Source of the DNA: an uncultured Colwellia sp.
GTDB lineage: Bacteria; Pseudomonadota; Gammaproteobacteria; Enterobacterales; Alteromonadaceae
Direction: 5' to 3'
Assembly (NCBI GenBank): GCA_913058395.1
Contig: CAJXQI010000005.1
Coordinates: 185,869-249,868, forward strand
DNA: 64,000 nt
Positions 1 to 9,060 of this stretch are shown in pieces (positions within the stretch are counted from its first letter, which is position 1; every line of letters begins with the position of its first letter). The translations under genes and the position numbers were made by a program. Below the pieces are notes generated by a model that ran no database searches, was not told the origin of the DNA, and saw nothing but the letters and a program-made list of their open reading frames with translations.

Positions 1-3000
1 ACGAGTTAAACCTTTACCTTGCGCTAAACGTTCAGCAATTTCTTCATCACTTGGAATAAATTCTAATGTTCTATCTAACTTACCTGAACGTTCTAATTCA
101 GTAATAAAACGTGCTTGTTCTTTTAACTGGCTGCCACCGCGTAACTCAGTAATAGAAAGCGAGTGAGTTTGACGGTAACAATCTTCAATAACAATATCGC
201 CAACTTCGTCGGTCATATCATAAAGAATTTTATTTCGTTGCTTAACCGTTAAGTCACCGCTGCGAACCAAGCCATTTAATAATATTTTAATGTTAACTTC
301 ATTATCTGAACAATCAACACCACCAGCATTATCCACAGCATCAGTATTAATTCGACCGCCTTTAGCGCCAAATTCAATACGGCCCATTTGTGTTAAGCCT
401 AAATTACCACCTTCACCAACAACTTTAGCGTTTAACTCAGCACCGTTAATACGTAACGCATCATTTGCTCTGTCGCCTACTTCAAGATGTGTTTCTTTAG
501 AACCCTTAACATAAGTACCAATACCGCCATTCCATAATAGATCGACTTGCATTTTTAATAGTGCTTGCATTAAATCAAGTGGTGACATGCTTTGTTTTTG
601 GGTGCCAATCATTTTCTTGATTTGTGGCGTCAATTTAATCGATTTTGCATGACGACTAAAAATAGCACCACCTTCAGAAATCAATTCTTTATTGTAATCT
701 TCCCAAGTACAGCCTGGTAAGTTAAATAAACGCTCACGTTCAACGTACGAGCTTGCAGCATCTGGGTTTGGATCAATGAAGATGTGCATGTGGTTAAATG
801 CGGCTTGTAAACGAATATGTTTTGATAACAACATACCATTACCAAATACATCACCAGCCATATCGCCAATTGCAATACAGGTAAAGTCAGTTGTTTGACA
901 ATCAACATCCATTTCACGGAAGTGACGTTTCACAGACTCCCAAGCGCCTTTTGCTGTAATACCCATCGCTTTATGGTCATAACCAACACTACCACCTGAA
1001 GCAAACGCATCACCCATCCAGAAGTTGTACTCTTCTGAAATAGCATTAGCAACATCAGAGAAAGTAGCGGTACCTTTATCAGCTGCAACAACCAAGTAGG
1101 CATCGTCTTCATCTAAACGAACAACGTTTTCTGGTGGTACAATTTCACCGTCAACAATGTTATCTGTGATATCCAATAAGCCACGGATAAAGGTTCTGTA
1201 ACACTCTTTACCGGCTTCGAAAATGGCATTTCTGTCGCCGCTAGGTAATTGTTTACAAACAAAACCACCTTTAGCACCAACAGGAACAATAACGGTATTT
1301 TTGACTTGTTGCGCTTTAACTAAGCCAAGTACTTCTGTTCTGAAATCTTCACGTCGGTCAGACCAACGTAATCCACCACGAGCAACTTTACCGCCACGTA
1401 AATGAACACCTTCTACTTGCGGAGAATAAACAAATATTTCAAATGCTGGCACAGGTAAAGGCACATCAGCAATTTGCGAAGGCAATATTTTAAATGAAAT
1501 ATATGACTTCTCGCCTGTTACTGGGTGCGGTTGGAAATAGTTAGTACGAATAGTGGCATTAATCATTTCAACGAAACGACGAATGATACGATCATCATCA
1601 AGGTTTGCAACGTTATCTAAAGAAGATTCAATGCTAGCCAGTAATTTCTCGATAATTTTTTCGCTAGTTTTTACTTTTGGTGAAAAACGTTTATTGAATA
1701 ACGTAATAAGCAATTCAGCAATACTTGGGTAACGAGCAAAGGTATCTTCAATATAGTTTTGGCTGAATGTACCACCGATTTGGCGTTCGTATTTAGAGAA
1801 CGCACGTAAAATTGATACTTCACGACCACCAAGCTCAGCACCTAAAATTAGACGGTTAAAGCCATCATCTTCTAACTGTCCCGCCCAAACTTTAGCGAAA
1901 GCGTCTTGGAATAAGCTTTGCACAACTTCAAGGTTAAACTTGCCAGTGCCAGTTAACAGCATTGAGAAGTCTAAAATCCAACAAACTTCGCCAGTCGATG
2001 TTCTAATCGCATATGGGCTTTCACCAATAACGCGTAAACCAAAGTTTTCTAACATTGGTAACACATCAGACAAATGTAATGGTTCGCCGGCATGGAACAA
2101 TTTCAATTTAACGAAACGGCTATCTGCGTCTTCTTCTTGTGGTTGGTAGAACAACATTTCAAGTTGATTATCAGCAGTCAAAGCTTCTAATTTTTCAATA
2201 TCAACAATAGCTGTACCCGGTAAAACTTCATCTTTATAAGCTTGAGGGAAGCTAGCGTACTTGCGGCTTAGTGCTTTACCTTTAGCTTCACCTTTATGCG
2301 AATTTAACGCATTGGCTAAATTATCATCCCAGCTACGTGCAGCATGATTTAAATTCTTTTCTATTTCTTTCACATTAATGTCTGCTTTTGTCGAGTTAAC
2401 TCTTACGATATAGTGCGTTCGTGCTTGCGCAGATTCTGAGAAGTAAGTCGTAAACTCTACTTCTTCTGTGCTTCCTAACGCTTCTTGCAGTAATTTTTGC
2501 GTGTTAATACGCAAAGCAGTGTTATAACGTTCACGCGGTACATACACCATACAAGAATAAAAGCGGTTAAAAGAATCACGACGCATAAACAAGCCCGAGT
2601 AATCGCGCTCTTGCATTTGGAAGATACCCATAACGTTATGCAATAGTTCAGCTGGCGAACTTTGTAAAATTTCGTCTCTAGGGTAAGTTTCAAGAATATT
2701 GATTAACGCTTTATACGCATGAGTACCTTTAGCGTAACCAGAGTCGTTACAAACACCTGATACTTTTGATTTAATCAATGGCAGGTCTAATGCACTGTTG
2801 GTGTAGTATGCTGAGCCAAATAAACCGACAAAACGTTCTTCACCAATTACATTACCTTTATCATCAAAGCGTTTTACGCCAATATAATCAAGATGTGCTG
2901 GACGGTGTACACGAGATTTTGCATTGGTTTTAGTTAAAATCAGTAAGTTATCACCTAAAGCGATTTCACGTGCCGATTCACTTAAACCAGAAATAAGGCG

Positions 3001-3813
3001 TTCTTTTGTACCATCATATTGATTCATCAGTCCTAAGCTTGACTTAACATCAGCAGATAGCGCCATATCACCTTTTAAGGTTTTAACGTTATATGAGCGA
3101 TACCCTAACAAAGTGAAATTGTCGGCTAGCATCCACTCTAGAAAATCTACACTATCCTTTTGCTCCGCTTTTGAGCAAGGTAACTTAGCTTTTTTAGCTT
3201 CATCAATAACACTGCGTAAACGCGTTTGCATTGGTTTCCAGTCAGATACTGTCACAGCAATATCACTAACAACTGAATGTAATTCTTTCGCAATATTTTC
3301 TAAAACGGCTGCGTCATTTTGACGGTCGATTTCTATAAAGAAAACGGTTTCTACAGACGTTGACTTAAACGAATGATCAGCTGCTGCAGAAAGCTGGCTA
3401 ATGTTTTTGCTTTTATCGCGAATAATTTTAATTGGCGAATTTAACATTAGATGTGGTGTTAGGTTTAGTCGACTTAAGGCGATGCGCACAGAGTCTACTA
3501 GAAATGGCATATCTCGAACAATAATTTCAATAATAGTATGGCTCGACTTCCAGCCATTTTTTGATACCTGTGGATTAAACACTTTAATGACAGGCTTATC
3601 ATCTTGATGATCGTTTAACGTATTCCATAGACTTAAGGTTGCACCATACATATCACTATCATTTCTATGGTCTAAATCTAAGGTTGAAATATTGTTGTAA
3701 AGCAACTCTGCAAATTGATTAACAAGAGGAGCTGTTGTCGCTGGAACTTTTTGTTGTATTAACTGTGCTACGTTCGAAAGTATCACTGAAGGTAAACCGT
3801 CTACTAACGCCAT
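1..3813 (-). CDS. gdhB: NAD-specific glutamate dehydrogenase, large type (C-terminal end beyond window)
   Basis: Oxidative deamination of glutamate to 2-oxoglutarate with NAD+, cytosolic, of the large (about 1600-residue, 180 kDa) family. The reading frame is open from ATG at 3813 to the window edge, 1271 codons, so about the last 340 residues are missing. A GGAAAAAGGC ribosome site precedes the start. The catalytic part is recognisable: KVARGGLRWSDRREDF near 1340-1390, VPVGAKGGFV near 1260-1290 and GDMAGDVFGNGMLLSKH near 805-865 are hallmark stretches of this family. The N-terminal ACT-like regulatory portion (codons 1 to about 700) is present. It stands alone, reading away from the RND operon. 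The family assignment is firm; regulation by amino acids is known for relatives, not shown here. Confidence 0.95.
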   Translation of the reverse strand, partial: MALVDGLPSVILSNVAQLIQQKVPATTAPLVNQFAELLYNNISTLDLDHRNDSDMYGATLSLWNTLNDHQDDKPVIKVFNPQVSKNGWKSSHTIIEIIVRDMPFLVDSVRIALSRLNLTPHLMLNSPIKIIRDKSKNISQLSAAADHSFKSTSVETVFFIEIDRQNDAAVLENIAKELHSVVSDIAVTVSDWKPMQTRLRSVIDEAKKAKLPCSKAEQKDSVDFLEWMLADNFTLLGYRSYNVKTLKGDMALSADVKSSLGLMNQYDGTKERLISGLSESAREIALGDNLLILTKTNAKSRVHRPAHLDYIGVKRFDDKGNVIGEERFVGLFGSAYYTNSALDLPLIKSKVSGVCNDSGYAKGTHAYKALINILETYPRDEILQSSPAELLHNVMGIFQMQERDYSGLFMRRDSFNRFYSCMVYVPRERYNTALRINTQKLLQEALGSTEEVEFTTYFSESAQARTHYIVRVNSTKADINVKEIEKNLNHAARSWDDNLANALNSHKGEAKGKALSRKYASFPQAYKDEVLPGTAIVDIEKLEALTADNQLEMLFYQPQEEDADSRFVKLKLFHAGEPLHLSDVLPMLENFGLRVIGESPYAIRTSTGEVCWILDFSMLLTGTGKFNLEVVQSLFQDAFAKVWAGQLEDDGFNRLILGAELGGREVSILRAFSKYERQIGGTFSQNYIEDTFARYPSIAELLITLFNKRFSPKVKTSEKIIEKLLASIESSLDNVANLDDDRIIRRFVEMINATIRTNYFQPHPVTGEKSYISFKILPSQIADVPLPVPAFEIFVYSPQVEGVHLRGGKVARGGLRWSDRREDFRTEVLGLVKAQQVKNTVIVPVGAKGGFVCKQLPSGDRNAIFEAGKECYRTFIRGLLDITDNIVDGEIVPPENVVRLDEDDAYLVVAADKGTATFSDVANAISEEYNFWMGDAFASGGSVGYDHKAMGITAKGAWESVKRHFREMDVDCQTTDFTCIAIGDMAGDVFGNGMLLSKHIRLQAAFNHMHIFIDPNPDAASSYVERERLFNLPGCTWEDYNKELISEGGAIFSRHAKSIKLTPQIKKMIGTQKQSMSPLDLMQALLKMQVDLLWNGGIGTYVKGSKETHLEVGDRANDALRINGAELNAKVVGEGGNLGLTQMGRIEFGAKGGRINTDAVDNAGGVDCSDNEVNIKILLNGLVRSGDLTVKQRNKILYDMTDEVGDIVIEDCYRQTHSLSITELRGGSQLKEQARFITELERSGKLDRTLEFIPSDEEIAERLAQGKGLTR

Positions 3814-4011
3814 GCCTTTTTCCTTTTTGGATAAAACGCTTGAAATAATTGGAATCTTTTTAGTCTTTTTAATGAGAATAGACTATTGCGGCAATTTTAT
3901 TAATAAACTTAAGCGATTGCGAGTACTATTTTAGATATATTACTTTAAAAACTGTGCTTTTATGTAACTCACTTGATTACAAATAAGTGTTTATTCATTA
4001 GTTATAAATAG
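3814..4011. promoter_or_regulatory. upstream region of gdhB
   Basis: This 200-base AT-rich gap separates the glutamate dehydrogenase start from the terminator of the RND operon, so it should hold the gdhB promoter. I see no clear operator or open frame in it. Confidence 0.35.
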
Positions 4012-4033
4012 AAAATGACCTTTCGGTCATTTT
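4012..4033 (-). terminator. intrinsic terminator of the DUF1302-to-RND cluster
   Basis: A perfect 9-bp stem (AAAATGACC / GGTCATTTT) with loop TTTC lies 28 bases beyond the stop of the MMPL transporter; the minus-strand transcript ends the stem in a U run. Confidence 0.8.
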
Positions 4034-4060
4034 CTTGTTTATTTATGCATAAAATATTTT

Positions 4061-6421
4061 TTAATTATTGTCTGCTTTTTTTCGCTCAGGCCAAAGAAAT
4101 GCGGCTATAGCAGGTAGTACCAGTACGGCAGCTATCATATTAACCAAAAACATGAAGGTTAATAATATTCCCATATCGACTTGGAATTTCAAATCAGAGA
4201 AAAACCATGTTGATACACCAATAGCTAAAGTCACACCAGTAATCAATACTGCACTGCCTCGTTCTTTTAAAGCGTCAAAATAAGCACTTTGCACACTGGC
4301 ACCATTGCGTAACTTAACACTCATCGTTGATAGGATATAAATACCGTAATCGACACCAATACCTACACCTAATGCAATAACAGGTAAAGTAGAAACCGTT
4401 AAGCCAATATTAAGCTCTGTCATTAACCATTGTGCTAATGTTGAAACAACATAAAGCGGAACAACAACAGCAATAGTTGCCCTTAAGCTTCTAAAACTTA
4501 ATAAACATAGAATTATTACCGCGCCATAGACATATAACATCATTGGGATTTGTGCAGCTTCTACGGCTTCATTGGTTGCCGCCATAACACCAACAGGACC
4601 TGATGCCAATTTAAAGGCTAAATTGTCATTGCCTAATTCACCTACAACTAATTTAGCCGCGTCAACCACTCGGTTAATAGTTTCCGCTTTATGGTCTTGT
4701 AAAAACAGAATAACTGGCATAACACTACAGTCACTATTTAATAATCCACTTGATGACGGTACACGCGCGATTGATTGCACTAACGTTTGCTGATTGCGCG
4801 ATAACGCACGCCACTTAGGATTACCTTCGTTATAGCCCGCATTCACTAATTTGGCGATAGAGGCTAAGCTAACTGCAGATTGCACACCTTCAACGTTTTC
4901 CATACGCCACTGAAATCTATCAATAACATCCATATGCTCGTAATACGTACAAGCATCGACAGTGGTTTCAATAATCACTGACATGTAATCAACACTGATG
5001 GCATATTTATCGGTGATCAAGAATGTATCTTGGTTATAGCGTGAAGTTTCATGCAGTGATGGTGCACCTGCGTGCAATTCACCAATTTTCATCTCTTGTG
5101 CTTTCTGATAACCCACTGCATACAATATCGCAGTAGCAACTAAGATTACTAATGCAACTTTTCGCGTAGCAAAAGCAGACATAAAGTGCCAAACACCTTC
5201 GCCCTTTTCTATCGTGCTTTTATTTTGGTGTGGAAGTTTGCTTTTATCGCTATCATCTTTCTCATTTCTAGGAACATGAATATAAGAAACTAATAATGGT
5301 AACAATACCAAGTTAGTTAAAATGATCATGGCAACACCAAGCGATGCTGTAATAGCTAGCTCACGAATAATGCCAATATCGATAGATAACAAGGTCATAA
5401 AGCCGACAGTATCTGATAACAAGGCTATGCCGCCCGGCACCAATAATATTCTAAAACTTAATTGTGCAGCTTCTTTACTGGTCTTCCCTTTGTTAACCAT
5501 TTTCGAGACTGAGTTAATCATTTGTACGCCATGACTAACGCCAATAGCAAAGACTAAAAACGGCACTAAAATTGACATTGGATCTAAACCGAAGCCAATA
5601 GTTGATAGCATGCCTAATTGCCAAACAACGGCAATTAACGAACAAGTAATAGGTAACACCGTTAATGCAATAGAGCGGCAAAACCAAAATACCATCAAGG
5701 TTGTGATCGCTATCGCAATACCGAAAAAGGTTACTACCCCTTTAGCACCTTGCGCTACATCACCAACCATTTTTGTAAAGCCGATAATGTGAACAGAAAT
5801 ATTTCCTTTCTCAAATTCACCACGGATATCGTTTTCAAATTGCTCGGCAAGCACAATACTATCGAGTTTTTCGCCAGTATTTGGGTCTATTTCCATCAAC
5901 GATGTTTTCACCATTGAACAGCTATAATCATCAGCAACAATACTGCCCACTATGCCAGCTTTTTCAATATTACCTTTTACTATGGCTAACCCTCGCTCAT
6001 CTGGTTTAAAGTTAGCGGGAATAACCGGACCACCAGCAAAACCATCTTCAACTATTTCAACAAAACGCGTGCTTGGTGAAAACAAAGATTTAACTTGGAT
6101 ACGATCAACTCCAGGAATAAAGAATAATTTATCGTGCACACCTTTTAATGCTGTAAAAAATTCTGGATTAAAAATATCTTCACTGCTATCACAGACAGAA
6201 ATTAAAACATTATTTGCGCCACCAAAATTTTCTCGGTGCTTCAAATAGGTTTTCATATAACTATGATTAAGCGGAATGTGTTTTTCAAAAGCGGCATCGA
6301 GCTTAATTTGAGTTGCTTGAAACAACAAAAATACACTAGCAATGACAAAAAATATCAACACCATTAAACGGCGACGGAAAAGTGTTGCTTCAACAACATT
6401 TATAAAAGAATTCAATTTCAT
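4061..6421 (-). CDS. MMPL/RND superfamily transporter
   Basis: A 786-residue inner-membrane protein with the two-repeat layout of RND transporters: TM1 at about residues 17-37, a large periplasmic domain to about 220, five TM helices at about 225-385, TM7 at about 420, a second periplasmic domain, then a final TM block at about 620-780. The second repeat has the GVGIGVDYGIYIL motif with the conserved Asp; the first has GVSHG in the same place, without the Asp. It is much smaller than HAE1 drug pumps and resembles the MMPL/exporter-like RND group that moves lipids or other hydrophobic compounds. It starts 5 bases after the YCF48-like gene and so is co-transcribed with it. The substrate is unknown; an envelope lipid role is inferred from the DUF1302 and DUF1329 neighbours. 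Confidence 0.85.
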   Translation of the reverse strand: MKLNSFINVVEATLFRRRLMVLIFFVIASVFLLFQATQIKLDAAFEKHIPLNHSYMKTYLKHRENFGGANNVLISVCDSSEDIFNPEFFTALKGVHDKLFFIPGVDRIQVKSLFSPSTRFVEIVEDGFAGGPVIPANFKPDERGLAIVKGNIEKAGIVGSIVADDYSCSMVKTSLMEIDPNTGEKLDSIVLAEQFENDIRGEFEKGNISVHIIGFTKMVGDVAQGAKGVVTFFGIAIAITTLMVFWFCRSIALTVLPITCSLIAVVWQLGMLSTIGFGLDPMSILVPFLVFAIGVSHGVQMINSVSKMVNKGKTSKEAAQLSFRILLVPGGIALLSDTVGFMTLLSIDIGIIRELAITASLGVAMIILTNLVLLPLLVSYIHVPRNEKDDSDKSKLPHQNKSTIEKGEGVWHFMSAFATRKVALVILVATAILYAVGYQKAQEMKIGELHAGAPSLHETSRYNQDTFLITDKYAISVDYMSVIIETTVDACTYYEHMDVIDRFQWRMENVEGVQSAVSLASIAKLVNAGYNEGNPKWRALSRNQQTLVQSIARVPSSSGLLNSDCSVMPVILFLQDHKAETINRVVDAAKLVVGELGNDNLAFKLASGPVGVMAATNEAVEAAQIPMMLYVYGAVIILCLLSFRSLRATIAVVVPLYVVSTLAQWLMTELNIGLTVSTLPVIALGVGIGVDYGIYILSTMSVKLRNGASVQSAYFDALKERGSAVLITGVTLAIGVSTWFFSDLKFQVDMGILLTFMFLVNMIAAVLVLPAIAAFLWPERKKADNN

Positions 6422-6426
6422 GAGCG

Positions 6427-7428
6427 TTACTTCGTTACGTTAATAGTTTTGATGCCAACTTCTGAGACGGCAATTATTTTATCGTTAAACCAAACACCAT
6501 TAATCAGTGCTTTACCATCTTTTTGTAGATGATCGATAAACGTGACACCATCATCTCGGCTTTCTAATAAAACACCATTGTTGCCAAGCACAAAAATACG
6601 GTCATCATTTGATAACACAATGCTACTCAGTAGTGCAGTTACTTTACTGTCACTTGCTTGCCATGGAGTGCCGTTTCTCAAGCTACGGAATATATTGCCG
6701 CGAAGCCCAACCACTAAAAGATTACCTACTTGTGTGCGCTTAATGTCGTAAAACGATCCTGTATATATTTCCTCAAGCTTCTCCCAAGTAACACCAAAGT
6801 CGTTACTCTTGGCAATTAAACCAATTTCACCAACGATATATAGCGTTCTTCCATCAGCAACAATACGATTAAAGTGCGGTAAAATGCTGCTTTGCTCATC
6901 TAAATACGCTTCTTCATCTTGTAGTTTTAATTCAGCTAAATACTCCTGATCTTCCGGAAAAAGAAACTCATTGTGATATTCAATAGTCCAATGCTGTCCG
7001 CCATCGATGGTTCGATAAAAAAGACCATAGGCACCAATTGCAACACCATTGTTTTTATCGGTAAATAATACATCCAAAAGCGGTTTTTCTACTTGCGGTA
7101 AGTGTTGCTGAATTTGCCATGTTAGGCCGCCATCTGTAGAGGCTAATATAGTAGCGTCATGGCCAACTGCCCAACCATTATTTTCATCAATAAAATACAC
7201 GGCAGTTAAGGTTGATTGCACTGGCACGCTTGCTTGTTGCCATTGCACACCATTAGAAGATAAAAGAATATGACCGCGTTCACCAACTGCAATTAATTTT
7301 GATTGCTGTATTTTGGTGATGTCGAGCAATAACGACTGGCTAGCGAGTGGCGCTTGCCTCGCATTAAGCGGTTGAGCGTAAATAGTATTGATACAAAGAA
7401 AGCTGATTAAAATAATGAGAAGACGCAT
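6427..7428 (-). CDS. YCF48-like beta-propeller protein
   Basis: A 333-residue secreted protein: signal peptide at residues 1 to about 18 (ISFLCINTIYA), then repeated beta-propeller blades of the YCF48/BNR type. Clear repeats are GWAVGHDATILASTDGGLTW near residue 90 and GVAIGAYGLFYRTIDGGQHW near 130, with a further NDFGVTW-type blade near 210. The plant and cyanobacterial Ycf48/Hcf136 proteins help assemble photosystem II, but bacterial copies next to MMPL transporters are common in non-photosynthetic species, where the role is not established. Its 5-base spacing to the transporter suggests a periplasmic partner of that protein. The name therefore describes fold, not function. Confidence 0.8.
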   Translation of the reverse strand: MRLLIILISFLCINTIYAQPLNARQAPLASQSLLLDITKIQQSKLIAVGERGHILLSSNGVQWQQASVPVQSTLTAVYFIDENNGWAVGHDATILASTDGGLTWQIQQHLPQVEKPLLDVLFTDKNNGVAIGAYGLFYRTIDGGQHWTIEYHNEFLFPEDQEYLAELKLQDEEAYLDEQSSILPHFNRIVADGRTLYIVGEIGLIAKSNDFGVTWEKLEEIYTGSFYDIKRTQVGNLLVVGLRGNIFRSLRNGTPWQASDSKVTALLSSIVLSNDDRIFVLGNNGVLLESRDDGVTFIDHLQKDGKALINGVWFNDKIIAVSEVGIKTINVTK

Positions 7429-7608
7429 AATTTAGGATATTAACTCCATGAATTTTTACCTTTGAGGCCAAGCCTATATGTAAGATATCGATGTTTAGGA
7501 AAGTTTAACGCTATAAATGCGCATCAATATCATAAAAGTCTAAGTCTTTTTAGCTTAGCTAAGAAACCTAGGAAAGAAAATTTTTAATTATTTGAATACA
7601 TTAAACAA

Positions 7609-7634
7609 AAACGGCTAGCACTTGCCAGCCGTTT
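7609..7634 (-). terminator. terminator after the DUF1329 gene
   Basis: AAACGGCT (7609-7616) pairs with AGCCGTTT (7627-7634); on the minus strand the stem runs into TTTTTG. It lies 16 bases past the DUF1329 stop and may separate or attenuate the DUF1302-DUF1329 half from the YCF48-MMPL half. Confidence 0.75.
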
Positions 7635-7649
7635 CTTTCGTTCAACTAT

Positions 7650-9038
7650 CTATCTTCGACCTTCACGACGCAAAGCTGAAGAGGTAAAGTTTACATCGTT
7701 TAGTTCTGCTGAGAAGTCGTACATCTTCGCTTCATTATCTAAGCCCATTGCAATATAGCGACGTGACTGTAAATCGTGAAACACTTCTAGTGTTGACCAT
7801 TGAGTCGGCACTTCATAGTAATTAATACCATGAGCAACACCAACACGATATAACTCGTCACGGTTATCATAAATATCCGTAACAGCTACTTGCCAGCTAT
7901 CTTCATCGATGTAGAAAACACGTTTTTTATAAGTATGACGAGTATCTGATTTCAAGTTAGCTTCAACAACCCAAACACGGTGCTTTTCATAACGCACTAA
8001 ATTAGGATTAATATGACCTGGTTGCAAAATTTGATCATATTTTAAATCGTTGCTATGCAAACGGTAGTCATTATAAGGGATCAATAATTCCTGCTTACCT
8101 TTAAGTGTCCATGTATAACGATTCGGAGCACCGTTGAACATATCGAAATCATCAGTCGTTCTTAAACCATCTGACGCTGTACCTGGTGCGTCATATGCAA
8201 CATTAGGCGCACGGCGAACACGACGTTGACCGGTGTTATATGTCCACGCTTGACGTGGTGTTTTTATTTGGTCCATCGTTTCATGAACTAATAATGCTGT
8301 ACCGGCTAAACGAGCAGGCTCTGTAACCTTTTGCTTAAACTTAAACAAAATATTGGTCTTTTGTAAGTCTTCAGCTTTTACACCTTTAACACCGTATGGG
8401 ATCAATAATTGATCGTCAAAGCCCATGTAAGTGTAATCACCTGAGGCAGTTGGTGCTGCTTGACCACCTTCACGAACAATTTTTTCACCGCGATAGCGTA
8501 AAATATGGTTCCAAATTGCCTCCAAACCATCTTTTGGCACTGGAAATGGAACGCCAATCGCTGCTTGAACAATACCGTTACCACCTTCAACTAATTCAGC
8601 TCTTGTGGCGTTATCAAGTGTAGCCTGATAAACATGTTCTGGATAAGAAGCTGAACGACGTGACTGATATACGTCCATTTTATAAGTATCAGGGTAAGTT
8701 TCAAATAACTTAACTTGACCAGGTGTTAATACGTCTTTATATTCCGCGACATTTTTAGCAGTAATCGTATAAAGCACCTTATCACCCGTAAATGGGTCAA
8801 TATGATGGTCACCGACCGTATAACCTGCAGGAGCTGACGTAATACCACCAGTCCATGCTGGAATTGACCCGTCTGCATTTGCAGCGCGAACAGCACCAAA
8901 TGGCGTTAATTCTTTTGCAAGTTTACCTGCTTCTTGCGAGCTAATTTTAGCTGAAGCCGCAGTTGACGCTAATGCTACAGTCACCGCTATTGAAACAAGC
9001 GTTGCCTTTTTTAGCGAATTTTTTAATAACTTTCTCAT
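7650..9038 (-). CDS. DUF1329 domain-containing exported protein
   Basis: A 462-residue protein with signal peptide (basic MRKLLKNSLKK, hydrophobic stretch, TAASA cleavage site at about residue 30). Start chosen at 9038 because GAGG lies 9 bases upstream; an in-frame extension upstream overlaps the preceding gene and is unlikely. The body matches DUF1329, including an early TPFGA...GSIPAWTGG block typical of the family. From memory this family belongs to the LolA/LolB-like lipoprotein-carrier folds, which would suit binding of a hydrophobic ligand in the periplasm. It lies 22 bases after the DUF1302 gene, a pairing seen in many proteobacteria. Molecular function is not established. Confidence 0.85.
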   Translation of the reverse strand: MRKLLKNSLKKATLVSIAVTVALASTAASAKISSQEAGKLAKELTPFGAVRAANADGSIPAWTGGITSAPAGYTVGDHHIDPFTGDKVLYTITAKNVAEYKDVLTPGQVKLFETYPDTYKMDVYQSRRSASYPEHVYQATLDNATRAELVEGGNGIVQAAIGVPFPVPKDGLEAIWNHILRYRGEKIVREGGQAAPTASGDYTYMGFDDQLLIPYGVKGVKAEDLQKTNILFKFKQKVTEPARLAGTALLVHETMDQIKTPRQAWTYNTGQRRVRRAPNVAYDAPGTASDGLRTTDDFDMFNGAPNRYTWTLKGKQELLIPYNDYRLHSNDLKYDQILQPGHINPNLVRYEKHRVWVVEANLKSDTRHTYKKRVFYIDEDSWQVAVTDIYDNRDELYRVGVAHGINYYEVPTQWSTLEVFHDLQSRRYIAMGLDNEAKMYDFSAELNDVNFTSSALRREGRR

Positions 9039-9060
9039 GACAATAATCCTCAAACTTGTC

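Noticed and set aside
290..3607. Several frames of 60-78 codons on either strand inside the glutamate dehydrogenase
   Set aside because: They lie in other frames of one continuous conserved reading frame and have no ribosome sites.
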